The notes under the pieces are model-generated. The model was not told the DNA's origin. It saw nothing but the letters and a program-made list of their open reading frames with translations, and made no database searches. DNA of 64,000 nucleotides from an uncultured Cohaesibacter sp. (GTDB lineage: Bacteria; Pseudomonadota; Alphaproteobacteria; Rhizobiales; Cohaesibacteraceae): positions 1,240,001-1,304,000 of the forward strand of contig NZ_OY781114.1 of assembly GCF_963676485.1 (NCBI RefSeq). Reading direction: 5' to 3'. Positions 34,687 through 43,662 of this stretch are shown here, piece after piece. The position numbers and the translations under genes are program-made. Numbering within the stretch: the first letter of the stretch is position 1; the number at the start of each line of letters is the position of its first letter.

Positions 34687-34727
34687 GCGTGTCTCATATT
34701 ATCCCGGGGCCTGCCTGAGCATGGCAC

Positions 34728-35777
34728 CTACTGGAGAAAGGCGCCGCCCTCCTGTTTCGGGTTCAGGTCGATTTCACCCCGCCCGGCCATTTCAAGCGCC
34801 AGGTCAGTGATTTCGCGTCTTGCCGCAAAGACATCCCGTTCTGCAGCTGGCTGACCGCTGGCCAGCTCATGCTCGATGATGCGCCGGGTCCGGCTGGCCA
34901 ATGTTGACAGAATGGACTGCCGCAGGCCCTGATCCGTTCCCTTGAGCGCCATGACGATGGCTTCGGTATTGATCTGGTCAAAGATGGCCATACGGGCACG
35001 CGGAGTGAGATTGATGATATCGTCGAAGGTGAATAACAGGCCCTTGAGGGCTTCTGCAGCCTTGGGCTGGCGCTCTTCGAGAGAGTTGAGAGCCGCTTCC
35101 ATCTGGTCGCGTTCCATCTTGTTGAGAATGTCCGCCATACGCGAGAAGGTATCGGCCTGCATATTGCCCGAGAAATTCAGCAGGAAGTCCTCATGCAGCA
35201 CTTTTTCGATGTCTCTGGCAGCTTCCGGCACGATGGGCTTGATCGTCAACATCCGGCGCATCAGCTGGTTGCGCAATTCCGGCGGCAGCTGATTCATGAT
35301 CTTGGCGGCGGCAGTCGGTTTGCTGCGCGAGAGAATGAAAGCCGCCGTCTGGGGATGCTCCTTCTTGATATAGTTGGCGATCGCCGTCTCGGAGATATTG
35401 GCGATCCTGTCCCAGATAGACCAGTTGGAGGAGCCGGCCACATCAGCGATGATATCGGAAACCTCATCTTCGGGCAAAACGCCCGTCAGCAATTTCTGAA
35501 CCTCATTGACCGAGCCATAAAGACTGGCGCCATCACCGAATTGCTTCACGAATTCCTCGATGATGGTTTCCATCTCCTTGGCATTCACGCTACCCAACTG
35601 GGCCGCAATGCGGGTGATCATGCGGATTTCGTCGCTATCAAAATGCGAAAGCACGCGCGCCGCATTTGTTTGACCCATTCCCAGAATCAAAGCCGCAACT
35701 TTTTCAACACCCCGGAATTTGCGAACCATGGGTTCGGGGGCTTGAATTTCGTTGGAAACAGCAGGCACAGCCGCCAT
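34728..35777 (-). CDS. fliG: Flagellar motor switch protein FliG
   Basis: This 349-residue rotor protein contacts the MS ring (FliF) at its N-terminus and the stator (MotA) at its C-terminus. The motif KKEHPQTAAFILSR (near 135) marks the middle domain. MSRMADILNKMERDQMEAAL-like helices and the charged C-terminal torque helix region (residues 260-335) are present. Length fits FliG of Hyphomicrobiales. The start MAAVPAVSN has a ribosome-binding GAGGTG. It is separated from fliN by 126 bases of apparently non-coding DNA. Confidence 0.96.
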   Translation of the reverse strand: MAAVPAVSNEIQAPEPMVRKFRGVEKVAALILGMGQTNAARVLSHFDSDEIRMITRIAAQLGSVNAKEMETIIEEFVKQFGDGASLYGSVNEVQKLLTGVLPEDEVSDIIADVAGSSNWSIWDRIANISETAIANYIKKEHPQTAAFILSRSKPTAAAKIMNQLPPELRNQLMRRMLTIKPIVPEAARDIEKVLHEDFLLNFSGNMQADTFSRMADILNKMERDQMEAALNSLEERQPKAAEALKGLLFTFDDIINLTPRARMAIFDQINTEAIVMALKGTDQGLRQSILSTLASRTRRIIEHELASGQPAAERDVFAARREITDLALEMAGRGEIDLNPKQEGGAFLQ

Positions 35778-35903
35778 GACACACCTCTATCGAATTTGTT
35801 ACTCTTCTTGTGCAACGCGCGGGGCAAGCTGCGCCACGATTGCAGCATCTTTTGAAACAATGCGTCGGTCATATCCTCGGCAGCAATGACGAGGAGAGAG
35901 GCC

Positions 35904-36335
35904 CTAGTTGATGGCCTCTGGCTTGGTAACATTCGCGGAGCCGACGATTTCCGTGAGGGAAACCCCGAAACGCGAGTTGTCGTCTTCGACCACGACCACT
36001 TCGCCACGGGCAACAACACGTCCGTTGACCACCACCTCAACCGGCTCGCCGACGCGATGATCCAGCGGAATGACCGCCCCGCGACCCAGCTTGAGCAAGT
36101 TGGAGACCAGCATGGATGCGGAGCCCAAAACCACCTGAATATCAACCGGAATGCTCAGGATATTGTCCAGATTGCGATCCGTATCGATTACACCGCCAAG
36201 GGTTGCTTCTCCCTCGGCCACTTTGGAGAAATCGGCCAGTGTCGGGCCAGCTTCTTCTTTCTCCTTGGCGGCCTTTGGTGGGGCCACCGGTTCATCCAAT
36301 TCGATTTTCGCGAACTCAATATCATCAGGATTCAT
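35904..36335 (-). CDS. fliN: Flagellar motor switch protein FliN
   Basis: This 143-residue protein forms the base of the switch-complex C ring. An acidic, Pro/Glu-rich N-terminal tail (residues 1-55) precedes the SpoA-type domain: ILSIPVDIQVVLGSASMLVS, LKLGRGAVIPLDHRVGEPV and VARGEVVVVEDDNSRFGVSL. These are diagnostic for FliN. It lies between an uncharacterised coiled-coil gene and fliG. The C-terminus is longer by about ten residues than the minimal family. Confidence 0.95.
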   Translation of the reverse strand: MNPDDIEFAKIELDEPVAPPKAAKEKEEAGPTLADFSKVAEGEATLGGVIDTDRNLDNILSIPVDIQVVLGSASMLVSNLLKLGRGAVIPLDHRVGEPVEVVVNGRVVARGEVVVVEDDNSRFGVSLTEIVGSANVTKPEAIN

Positions 36336-36390
36336 GGGGTTATTCCTCTTCGATTTCCGAATAGTTCATTTCTGACGTTTGCAAGAGGCG

Positions 36391-36912
36391 TCATGATTTC
36401 AGATTGACCCTGCGCAACATCGAGGGCAGTTGATCTTCAATGCGATAAAAGGGAGGGTGTCCGGGCTTGGCCGCCACTTCGCCACCATTCAGAAGAGGAT
36501 TGGTTTGCTCTTCCCTTTGCGCTGCTTCATTGGCCGCTTCACTGATCTTTTTGAGAATGCAGATCTGATTTTTGCATTCCTTGGCGATCTGTTCCTGGAA
36601 GGCGACCATTTCGAGGCGCAGTTCCTTTTGTTGGCCACGCACTTCCCGGGTCATCTTGTCGATGTCGGTTACGATGTCCCGCGCTTCATCAATGCGTTTT
36701 CCCAGCGCGTTGAGAACCTGCTGGCCGCGGACATTGATCTCGTCGATCGAGACCTCGATCCCTTCCAGCGCCAGATTGGTCTGTTCCATGATGCGGCGAA
36801 ACTCGAAATGATTGTCACGCAGCTTCTGCAGCCGGGTATTCATCTTCATCACCCAGACCGAGGTAATGATAAGGGCAATCATCAAAATGCCGTCAGCGAG
36901 ATAAGATATCAT
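36391..36912 (-). CDS. Uncharacterised membrane-anchored coiled-coil protein in the switch operon
   Basis: This 173-residue protein has one N-terminal membrane helix (residues 3-22) and then a long amphipathic, charged coiled coil (about residues 25-130). An EQTNPLLNGGEV segment and a C-terminal tail rich in Pro and basic residues follow. No enzyme motif is seen. The gene overlaps the end of fliM by 20 bases and precedes fliN, a tight placement that suggests a structural role at the motor base. The family is not known to me; it is unlike FliL and FliO in layout. Confidence 0.7.
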   Translation of the reverse strand: MISYLADGILMIALIITSVWVMKMNTRLQKLRDNHFEFRRIMEQTNLALEGIEVSIDEINVRGQQVLNALGKRIDEARDIVTDIDKMTREVRGQQKELRLEMVAFQEQIAKECKNQICILKKISEAANEAAQREEQTNPLLNGGEVAAKPGHPPFYRIEDQLPSMLRRVNLKS

Positions 36913-37822
36913 CGAAAATGTCCTCTTTCTGGTGGATCAGATCTTCTACCTGAAGGCAGTAGGATCCATCCGACTGACCCATGGAGCAGGTAAAGAGTGG
37001 CTGGTTATTGCTCTGCAATGTGACTTTGGAACGCGGCGTTGCCTGAAGCTGGAGAATGTCGCCAACCTTGAGATCGGCAAGTTTGTCGAGGGTTATCTGC
37101 TGCTCTTCAAGTACGGCGTTCAACTCGACATGCGTCCGCTGGATTTCTGCCTGGAACTGCTGCGTCCATTCCTTGTCGCGATTGTTGCCTTCACCGCTGA
37201 CGACCTGAGCCAGATTCTGCCTGAGTGGTGTGAGAGCGGAATGGGGCACGACAACAAACATCTCGCCGCCTCGACCAATGGCCTGCAACAACAGCCGACC
37301 AACAACTGCGGAATTGTTGCGCCGACCAATGACCGCAAAGTCCATGCGGGTTTCGATGCGTTCGAACTTGAGCGTGATGTCGGCCACGGATTTGAGAGCA
37401 TCTTCAAGCGCCTTGATGGAATCCATGAACAGCGAGCGCGCAACCCGGGTTTCGATATTCGAGAAGGGGCGCTCGTCGTCTATGGGGGGCTCGGTGCCAT
37501 CAGCGCCAAACAGCACTTCCATCATCGAGAAGATAAAATCACGATCAAAGCCGATCAGCAGGCGAGTGTCCCATTCCGGCGTATAGACGACGGCGGCCAG
37601 TGCATTGGCCTCATTTTCGTCCAGGATATCTCCGATCCTATCATTGCCGATGTAGCTCACGGAGACGAATACCGGAGACGCTGCCCGCTGACGCATTGTG
37701 TCTGCAAATACCCGTGCCATTCGATCAAAGATGATCGGGAGCATCGGCAGACGTTCAATGGAGTTTCCTGCTGCATCCAGCAAGCGATCCGTAATTGGTG
37801 AAAGGTTATGTGCCTGTGCCAT
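36893..37822 (-). CDS. fliM: Flagellar motor switch protein FliM
   Basis: This 309-residue switch protein links FliG to FliN. The middle CheC-like domain covers about residues 40-215 (FSMMEVLFGADG, ERPFSNIETRVARSLFMDS, GEMFVVVPHSALTPL). The SpoA-like domain covers about residues 225-300 (LNAVLEEQQITLDKLADLKV, GDILQLQATPRSKV). The N-terminus lacks the usual E-I-D-A-L-L CheY-P-binding peptide, so CheY must bind differently. It is three bases after motA and overlaps the next gene. The assignment is good despite divergence. Confidence 0.93.
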   Translation of the reverse strand: MAQAHNLSPITDRLLDAAGNSIERLPMLPIIFDRMARVFADTMRQRAASPVFVSVSYIGNDRIGDILDENEANALAAVVYTPEWDTRLLIGFDRDFIFSMMEVLFGADGTEPPIDDERPFSNIETRVARSLFMDSIKALEDALKSVADITLKFERIETRMDFAVIGRRNNSAVVGRLLLQAIGRGGEMFVVVPHSALTPLRQNLAQVVSGEGNNRDKEWTQQFQAEIQRTHVELNAVLEEQQITLDKLADLKVGDILQLQATPRSKVTLQSNNQPLFTCSMGQSDGSYCLQVEDLIHQKEDIFDDILSR

Positions 37823-37825
37823 GGA

Positions 37826-38737
37826 TTATGCGGCTCCCTTCTGGGGCATCTCGTGCACCGTGCCATCGGCAGCGCCGCCCACCGGACCGACATTCATGGT
37901 CTGGCTTTCCACTTCATCGATGGACGGGCGGTCGATTTCGGAAATGGTCTTGCGGCCATGTTCCAAAGCGATCTGGGGGGCAGCACCATTCATGAAGGCC
38001 AGAAGGGTCTGCTTGACAATGACGTAAAGACGCCCTTTTTTCTCGCGCACCGATTTCACCTTGTTGGCCATCGGCCCGACAATTGCGTAGGAACAGAAGA
38101 TACCGGCGAAGGTGCCCACCAATGCGGCGCCAATCAGTCCGCCCAGAATGGCCGGGCTCTGATCAATGGCCCCCATGGCTTTGACGACGCCGAGCACGGC
38201 GGCAACAATACCAATGGCCGGAAGGCTTTCAGCCTGAAGGGAAAGCGCAAGATAGGGCTTCATCTGATCGCGCATCCGCGTCATCAGCTCTTCATCCATC
38301 AGGCTTTCGATTTCGTGCGGTCTGGCGTTGGAAACGATCAGAATTCTGAAATAGTCGCAAATGAAGTCGCGCAATGCCGGATTGTTGGCGACCGACTTAT
38401 ATTGCTGGAAAATGACCGAGTCTTCGGGATTTTCGATATGCGGCTCAACCTCGTTACGGCCCTTGGCGCGAAATTCACGCATGATCGTATAAAGAAGGCC
38501 CAGAACATCGAGATATTCCTTCTTCTTCGGAGCTGCGTTCGTCACGGCCTCCAAAATGGCCCGTCCGGTATCGAACACCACCTTGAGCGGGTTGGCGATG
38601 ACGAATGTTCCGAATGCGATGCCGAAAACGATTACAAATTCCCAGGGCTGCAGCAAAACCGCTACATGCCCCCCCATTGCGGCGAAGCCACCAAGCAAAG
38701 ATGCCATCGCTATGGCTAATCCTACAAATACACTCAA
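37826..38737 (-). CDS. motA: Flagellar stator protein MotA
   Basis: This 303-residue stator subunit forms the proton or sodium channel with MotB. It has four membrane segments (residues about 1-20, 33-52, 168-190, 200-222) and the cytoplasmic loop with charged residues that touch FliG (KAKGRNEVEPHIENPE region). The ESLPAIGIVAAVLGVVKAMG motif with its Pro is conserved. The start is a TTG at 38737 with an excellent GGGAGAG ribosome-binding site. The next Met is ten residues in and would lose part of helix 1. It is the first gene of the switch operon. MotB is encoded 13 kb away at 51344. Confidence 0.95.
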   Translation of the reverse strand: MSVFVGLAIAMASLLGGFAAMGGHVAVLLQPWEFVIVFGIAFGTFVIANPLKVVFDTGRAILEAVTNAAPKKKEYLDVLGLLYTIMREFRAKGRNEVEPHIENPEDSVIFQQYKSVANNPALRDFICDYFRILIVSNARPHEIESLMDEELMTRMRDQMKPYLALSLQAESLPAIGIVAAVLGVVKAMGAIDQSPAILGGLIGAALVGTFAGIFCSYAIVGPMANKVKSVREKKGRLYVIVKQTLLAFMNGAAPQIALEHGRKTISEIDRPSIDEVESQTMNVGPVGGAADGTVHEMPQKGAA

Positions 38738-39078
38738 GATCGGCTCTCCCGATTTAGACTTTTCGTTGGGTCCAACCTAGATTTGCTGTCTTGCGCGAAC
38801 CTGACCAGACGCAGGCCAGAGGCTGGTCACGGGACTATTTGCGCGATTTTTTTCACAGTGTTTCCAGCCTTTTACTGACAATGAACGCTGCGCAGTCAGC
38901 ACAAAATAGGGAGAAAACCGGCGCTTATGTGCAGAACAGGCGCTCTATATGCCAGCCACGGATTTTGAGAGCACGCACGACAAGGCGCATGCCAGTTTAC
39001 CGATAAAAAGAAGCAGGACGTCAGCTTGGGGCAAGTTGCAGGGCTCATGATCCGTTGATCTGAAACGGAGTTATAGCC
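38738..39078. promoter_or_regulatory. Divergent promoter region between motA and the DUF1217-flgF operon
   Basis: These 341 non-coding bases must hold promoters for both flagellar operons. I see no confident -35/-10 pair, sigma-54 or CtrA box. Ribosome-binding sites are GGGAGAG (motA side) and ACGGAG (DUF1217 side). Confidence 0.4.
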
Positions 39079-39867
39079 ATGACTGATACATATATGCGCG
39101 TATCCATGCTCAACCGGGATTACGAGAAGACCATCGATACGCTCAGCAAGGATGGCCAGGTAAGCCGGGAAACGGATCATTATCTTGAGAAAATCCGAGA
39201 CATCAAATCAATAGATGACTTTCTTGGCGATTACGAAGTCTATAGCTACGCCATGAAGGCCTTCGGGCTGGACGACATGATCTACGCCAAGGCCTACATG
39301 CGCAAAGTGCTGGAAGAAGGCATCAGCGACAGCAAATCCTTTGCCAATCAGCTGACAGACCAGCGTTTCAAGGAATTCGCGACGGTCTTCAATTTTGCAA
39401 GCCATGGGGATGCGACCACATCCTTTGAAAAGGCGCAGCAAGGGGTTGTAGACAAATATCTCGAGCAAACGCTCGAAACCCGAGAGGGGCAGGAAAATAC
39501 CGGTGTTCAGCTGGCGCTTTATTTTCAGAAAAAAGCCGCCTCCATCACCTCCCCCATGGAACTGCTCGGGGACAGGGCTCTGGCGGAAGTGGCCCGCACG
39601 ATTGCAGGCATTCCGGAAGAAGCCGCTGGCGCTGATATTGACTGGCTCTCGGAGACCATCGCAGACAGGATCGACATCGATAAAATGTCCGACCCCGACT
39701 ATGTCGGCGAGCTGGTGCAACGTTTCTCCATTCTTTACGATCTGAACCATGAGACCACATCCACGGCAGCCCCGAATATTCTGATTTCGAGCAATAGGAA
39801 CGCCATCGTCGGAATGGACGAAGATCTCCTCATGTCCCTTCAGGGCCTTCAGCTGGGAGGCATCTGA
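39079..39867 (+). CDS. DUF1217-family flagellar-locus protein
   Basis: This 262-residue helical protein resembles the DUF1217 family found in rhizobial flagellar clusters (start TYMRVSMLNRDYEKTIDTLS; central repeats of D-F-L-x-D and A-x-K-A-F-G-L-D-D). No signal peptide or membrane helix is seen. It is the first gene of the plus operon, with stop overlapping flgF ATG (TGATG). The function is unknown; the strict linkage with flgF implies a role in rod or hook assembly. The family assignment is from recall of sequence features. Confidence 0.75.
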   Translation: MTDTYMRVSMLNRDYEKTIDTLSKDGQVSRETDHYLEKIRDIKSIDDFLGDYEVYSYAMKAFGLDDMIYAKAYMRKVLEEGISDSKSFANQLTDQRFKEFATVFNFASHGDATTSFEKAQQGVVDKYLEQTLETREGQENTGVQLALYFQKKAASITSPMELLGDRALAEVARTIAGIPEEAAGADIDWLSETIADRIDIDKMSDPDYVGELVQRFSILYDLNHETTSTAAPNILISSNRNAIVGMDEDLLMSLQGLQLGGI

Positions 39868-40592
39868 TGCCAACATCCAACTATGTTTCCCTCTCCTCGC
39901 AGATTGCGCTCAGCAACAGAATGGAATCGGTTGCCCGCAATGTCGCCAACATCAACACTGCGGGCTATCGCGGCGAGTCAATCAATTTCTCCGAGATCCT
40001 GGCCAATTCGGGCAGCGAGTCAGTGAGCTTTGTTTCGATGGGCAACACCCATATTTCGCGAGCAAAAGGAGCCATCACCCAAACCGGCAACCCTTTGGAT
40101 CTGGCCATTGATGGCGACGCCTGGTTTTCATTCCAGCGCGGAAACGAAGTGGCCTACACACGGGATGGCCGGTTACAGATGGATTCATCCGGACGCCTTA
40201 CAACAGTGAATGGCGAACCCGTGCTCTCCTCCAGTGGCTCGACCATCCAGATTGACCCGCAAGGTGGCCGCATCGTGGTTCAGGCTGATGGCGAGATTGT
40301 CCAGAATGGCCTGACCGTCGACAGCATCGGGCTGTATGAGATCAATGAGGATGACGCGCTCAAACGCTACGGTGGATCCGCGGTTGTTCCCGAAGGGGTC
40401 GCTTTCCCGCTTCAGGATTCTTCCAAGGCCCGGGTCATGCAGGGCTATGTCGAGGGATCGAATGTCAACCCGATGAGGGAAATGACCAAGCTGATCATGA
40501 TCAGCCGCGCCTTCGAAAGCGCTGAAAAGGTTATGGAAACGTCGGAAGATGCACAGCGACAGGCAGTACGCGAACTCGGGGAAGACTCATGA
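39867..40592 (+). CDS. flgF: Flagellar basal-body rod protein FlgF
   Basis: This 241-residue rod subunit has the axial-protein N-terminus (LSSQIALSNRMESVARNVAN) and C-terminal motif (SNVNPMREMTKLIMISRAFE). Middle motifs NPLDLAIDGDAWFSFQRG and YTRDGRLQMDSSGRLTT are shared with FlgG-type proteins. Its 241 residues match FlgF rather than FlgG. It is exported without a signal peptide. It starts inside the stop of the DUF1217 gene, and its stop overlaps the next ATG. Confidence 0.93.
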   Translation: MPTSNYVSLSSQIALSNRMESVARNVANINTAGYRGESINFSEILANSGSESVSFVSMGNTHISRAKGAITQTGNPLDLAIDGDAWFSFQRGNEVAYTRDGRLQMDSSGRLTTVNGEPVLSSSGSTIQIDPQGGRIVVQADGEIVQNGLTVDSIGLYEINEDDALKRYGGSAVVPEGVAFPLQDSSKARVMQGYVEGSNVNPMREMTKLIMISRAFESAEKVMETSEDAQRQAVRELGEDS

Positions 40593-41185
40593 CGACTCCG
40601 GTTTTATCCAGCGCAGCGCTTGATGCCATCAGACCACAGGATCTATCAACCAAGACCTTGCATCAGCGCCAAAGCGCCGTTTTTTCCATCACCCCTTCAA
40701 GAGCCCCTGCCGGAGCGGGCCAGTCCGAGACAGTCGGACTGGTCCGTGAAGGTTTCTCACTTGAGTCCATTCCTCTTGTAGGGGATTTCTTCTCGGTTAT
40801 CTCTTCGCTTTTTTCCTCTTTTGAAAGCGCTCCGTCTCCGGCGGGCCCTGCGACAGAGCAACTTTCTGACGCCATTGCCGGGCCGCCATCTCTTTCGGGC
40901 GGAACGCACGCGCATCTTGCATCTGTGCAGGATGCCAACGAGCCGCTTGATCTGAGCCGCTATCTTTCCAATCTGGATTTCAGACCGACAGGCACGATTG
41001 ATCTGGTTGGCGACAGCGAAACCTCCCCCCGGAGCAAATCCGGGTCTGGCAGCATGGAAGAAGCTGACCCCACCATACTCCCCCAGATTACGGGCCTGGC
41101 TGCGCATCCTGCCAACAAAATACCATTGGATATGCTGGCTCAAATGCAAACACGTTATCTGCAGATGGCGTCCGAACAGGACTGA
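40589..41185 (+). CDS. Hypothetical low-complexity protein between flgF and fliI
   Basis: This 198-residue Ser/Pro/Ala-rich protein is likely largely disordered. It contains a short hydrophobic stretch IPLVGDFFSVISSLFSSF (near 62-79) and a C-terminal helix ANKIPLDMLAQMQTRYLQMA. The ATG overlaps the flgF stop (ATGA) and the gene ends 16 bases before fliI, so it is cotranslated. No family is recognised. The layout (disordered N-terminus, short C-terminal helix) would suit an export substrate or chaperone partner of FliI. Confidence 0.65.
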   Translation: MTTPVLSSAALDAIRPQDLSTKTLHQRQSAVFSITPSRAPAGAGQSETVGLVREGFSLESIPLVGDFFSVISSLFSSFESAPSPAGPATEQLSDAIAGPPSLSGGTHAHLASVQDANEPLDLSRYLSNLDFRPTGTIDLVGDSETSPRSKSGSGSMEEADPTILPQITGLAAHPANKIPLDMLAQMQTRYLQMASEQD

Positions 41186-41201
41186 CAAGGTGTCAACGAA
41201 C

Positions 41202-42620
41202 ATGTCGCAAGGAAAAAAGGCAACCGCCCAGCGCCAGGACCAGGCCAATAAACTGGATCGTCTTCAAGGCGTTGTCCGGCTCTTGCAGGAAGAGCATCAG
41301 GCGCTCAGGATATGCGGCTTTGTAACACAAATCACCCCCGGATATTATGGAATCAGCGGGCTGGAGAAGCATGCCCATATCGGCGATTGTATTGAGCTGG
41401 ATGTCGAGCGCCCTTCTGGCCGCGGACCGGCACGGGCAGAGGTCATCCGGATTGATCAGGACAAAGTCTTTGCCAAACCCTATTCTCGCCATCTCGATGT
41501 TGGCATAGGCACCCGCGTTTACCGCATGGGACCGATCCAGTTTTGCCCCGACGACAGCTGGAAGGGGCGCGTTATTGATGCCCTCGGGCGTCCGATTGAT
41601 GGCAAGGGCATGCTGGTGCCCGGCAGAGAGAGTGTCCAGCTGGAAAATGACCCGCCCGCAGCCATGGAGCGCGGTCTCATCAGCAAAGCGGTCCGCACCG
41701 GCGTCCGCGCCATTGATTTGTTCACGCCGCTATGCGTGGGCCAGCGCATTGGCATTTTTGCAGGCTCGGGCGTGGGTAAATCCACCTTGCTGGCCATGCT
41801 GGCCCGTGCGCTGGAATTTGACATCGTCATTGTTGCTCTTGTCGGAGAACGCGGGCGAGAAGTGCGCGAATTCATTTCCGAAACGCTGGGCGATAGCCTT
41901 GAGCATTCCATCGTGGTCGTGGCGACCGGAGATGAAAGCGCCATGATGCGCCGTCAAGCGCCGAAAACAGCGATGGCGCTGGCTGAATATTTCCGCGACA
42001 AGGGAAAATCGGTGCTGATGATCATGGATTCGGCCACCCGCTTTGCTTTGGCCTCTCGCGATGTGGCCATGGCATCAGGCGAGCCTGCGGTGGCCCGCGG
42101 GTTTGCACCAAGCGTCTTTTCCGATCTGCCCCATCTGCTTGAACGCGCAGGCCCCGGCCCAGCTCCAAAAGACAAGGATCAACCATGCGGCGCGATTACC
42201 GGTGTGTTTGCAGTTCTGGTTGATGGCGATGATCACAATGATCCGGTGTCCGACTCCATCCGCGGCATTCTGGACGGGCATATTGTTCTGGATCGGTCCA
42301 TCGCCGATCAGGGACGCTATCCGGCGATCAACCTGTTGACCTCGGTCTCGCGCATGGCCAACAAGGCCTGGGCGGCAAACGAGACCTCGCTGATCATGAA
42401 ACTCAAGGGCATGATCGCCCGCTATGAAGAAACACGGGATCTTCGGTTGCTTGGTGGCTATGCAAAGGGCAGCGACCCCGAGCTGGATCATGCCATGGAA
42501 CTGGTGCCGCGCATCTATGACATTCTGTGCCAGACGCCCTTCGAGCTGGGAGACACCCAGACGGACCCTTTCCGCGCCCTTTCCGATGCGCTGATGGCGC
42601 AGGAGAAAAAGAAGGGATAG
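41202..42620 (+). CDS. fliI: Flagellar export ATPase FliI
   Basis: This 472-residue hexameric ATPase powers or assists type III export. The Walker A motif GSGVGKSTLLAML starts at residue 188. The catalytic loop VALVGERGREVREF and Walker B VLMIMDSATRFA are present, as is the C-terminal GYAKGSDPELDHAM region. The N-terminal beta-barrel begins near ICGFVTQITPGYYG. ATG 41202 was chosen; a GTG four codons earlier in frame is possible (ribosome-binding AAGG lies closer to it). Adjacent genes encode a presumed disordered protein upstream and the rod-binding protein downstream after 100 bases. Confidence 0.95.
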   Translation: MSQGKKATAQRQDQANKLDRLQGVVRLLQEEHQALRICGFVTQITPGYYGISGLEKHAHIGDCIELDVERPSGRGPARAEVIRIDQDKVFAKPYSRHLDVGIGTRVYRMGPIQFCPDDSWKGRVIDALGRPIDGKGMLVPGRESVQLENDPPAAMERGLISKAVRTGVRAIDLFTPLCVGQRIGIFAGSGVGKSTLLAMLARALEFDIVIVALVGERGREVREFISETLGDSLEHSIVVVATGDESAMMRRQAPKTAMALAEYFRDKGKSVLMIMDSATRFALASRDVAMASGEPAVARGFAPSVFSDLPHLLERAGPGPAPKDKDQPCGAITGVFAVLVDGDDHNDPVSDSIRGILDGHIVLDRSIADQGRYPAINLLTSVSRMANKAWAANETSLIMKLKGMIARYEETRDLRLLGGYAKGSDPELDHAMELVPRIYDILCQTPFELGDTQTDPFRALSDALMAQEKKKG

Positions 42621-42720
42621 GGAATTCGGTGCCTTGAGCAAAAGAGGCAAGCTTCAAGCAAGCCCGAGAGCCTAGGCTGGCCCTGAATTTAATCCATGAG
42701 GACTGATCCGAGGATAACCG

Positions 42721-43185
42721 ATGGCTATTTCAATCCCTTCAGATCTGGTGCTGGATGTCGTCAACGCGGCAGATCCGGTTGAGCGACAGATGGCAGCACA
42801 ACGCCTAGGCTCGGCCTCACGCTCTGCAATGCAGGTGGTCAGCGCCACCGGTGCCGTTCCCGATCTTGGAAGCGGCACCGAGCCAGCCAGCTTTGAAAAG
42901 CACTATGCAAGCGCGGCCAAACCCGCGGTGCTCTCTGATGCCGGCATCTCACGCTATAGCAAGGGCATCGCGAAGGAACAGAATCCCGTTAGCGAAAAAT
43001 TTGTAGCGCTGATGCTGCACGAAATGCTGGAGACCATGCTGCCCCGCGATACCGAGGGCATTTATGGCGAAGGCCTTTCGGGTGACATGTGGCGCTCGAT
43101 GCTGTCCGAACAGGTCAGCAACCAGATGGCCAAAAGCGACAAACTTGATCTGGCATCCTATTTCAATCTGCCAGAGCAGGCGTGA
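42721..43185 (+). CDS. Rod-binding protein (FlgJ N-terminal domain type)
   Basis: This 154-residue protein corresponds only to the FlgJ rod-scaffolding domain, with EKFVALMLHEMLETMLPRD (near 97) and YGEGLSGDMWRSMLSEQVSN (near 117). No muramidase domain is present, as in most alphaproteobacteria. In such species a separate lytic transglycosylase opens the wall; a candidate lies at 55643-56239. A 100-base gap from fliI may hold a weak internal promoter. The assignment is moderately strong. Confidence 0.82.
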   Translation: MAISIPSDLVLDVVNAADPVERQMAAQRLGSASRSAMQVVSATGAVPDLGSGTEPASFEKHYASAAKPAVLSDAGISRYSKGIAKEQNPVSEKFVALMLHEMLETMLPRDTEGIYGEGLSGDMWRSMLSEQVSNQMAKSDKLDLASYFNLPEQA

Positions 43186-43200
43186 TCCCATCCCTCATTC

Positions 43201-43653
43201 ATGAATGAAACAGAGTCTGACATGCAAACATCCCTTCAAGAAAACACCGGTCAGAGTGTTGATCTGGCAATCGCCCCAGATGGAGCTTCGGCCCCACAGA
43301 TGCAGTTGCCTGAAATCGAGGAGCGCATTCTGGAATGCGTGCAACGGGCCATCCGGGCCGTCTCGATGGAAACCAAGGCATTGCGCGAAGAGACAGGCGT
43401 CGACCTGCGTGCGCATAGCGATGAGAAATCGCGCATTCTGCTCGAATTGAGCCGGCTGACTGATAGCCTTGATGTGACGAGGCTTTCCTCGTCGGTGACC
43501 TCCGAGCTGCTTGTGCTGCGCAAATTTCTGGACGAAAACCAGCAAGTTTTGCAACGCCATCTGGAAGCGGTGCGTGAAATCACCGAAGTCCTGTCCAAGG
43601 CCATGTTGGCAGCGGAATCTGATGGCACCTATGGTGCTCAAACCACGGAGTGA
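43201..43653 (+). CDS. FlgN-like flagellar export chaperone (tentative)
   Basis: This 150-residue, mostly helical acidic protein has the core LECVQRAIRAVSMETKALRE and the following KSRILLELSRLTDSLDV, resembling the FlgN family. FlgN chaperones deliver hook-filament junction proteins (FlgK, FlgL) to the export gate. No membrane segment is seen. It sits 15 bases after the rod-binding protein gene. FlgN proteins are poorly conserved, so this is based on fold type and place. A later start at MQTSLQ is possible. Confidence 0.55.
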   Translation: MNETESDMQTSLQENTGQSVDLAIAPDGASAPQMQLPEIEERILECVQRAIRAVSMETKALREETGVDLRAHSDEKSRILLELSRLTDSLDVTRLSSSVTSELLVLRKFLDENQQVLQRHLEAVREITEVLSKAMLAAESDGTYGAQTTE

Positions 43654-43662
43654 TTGAAAGCA

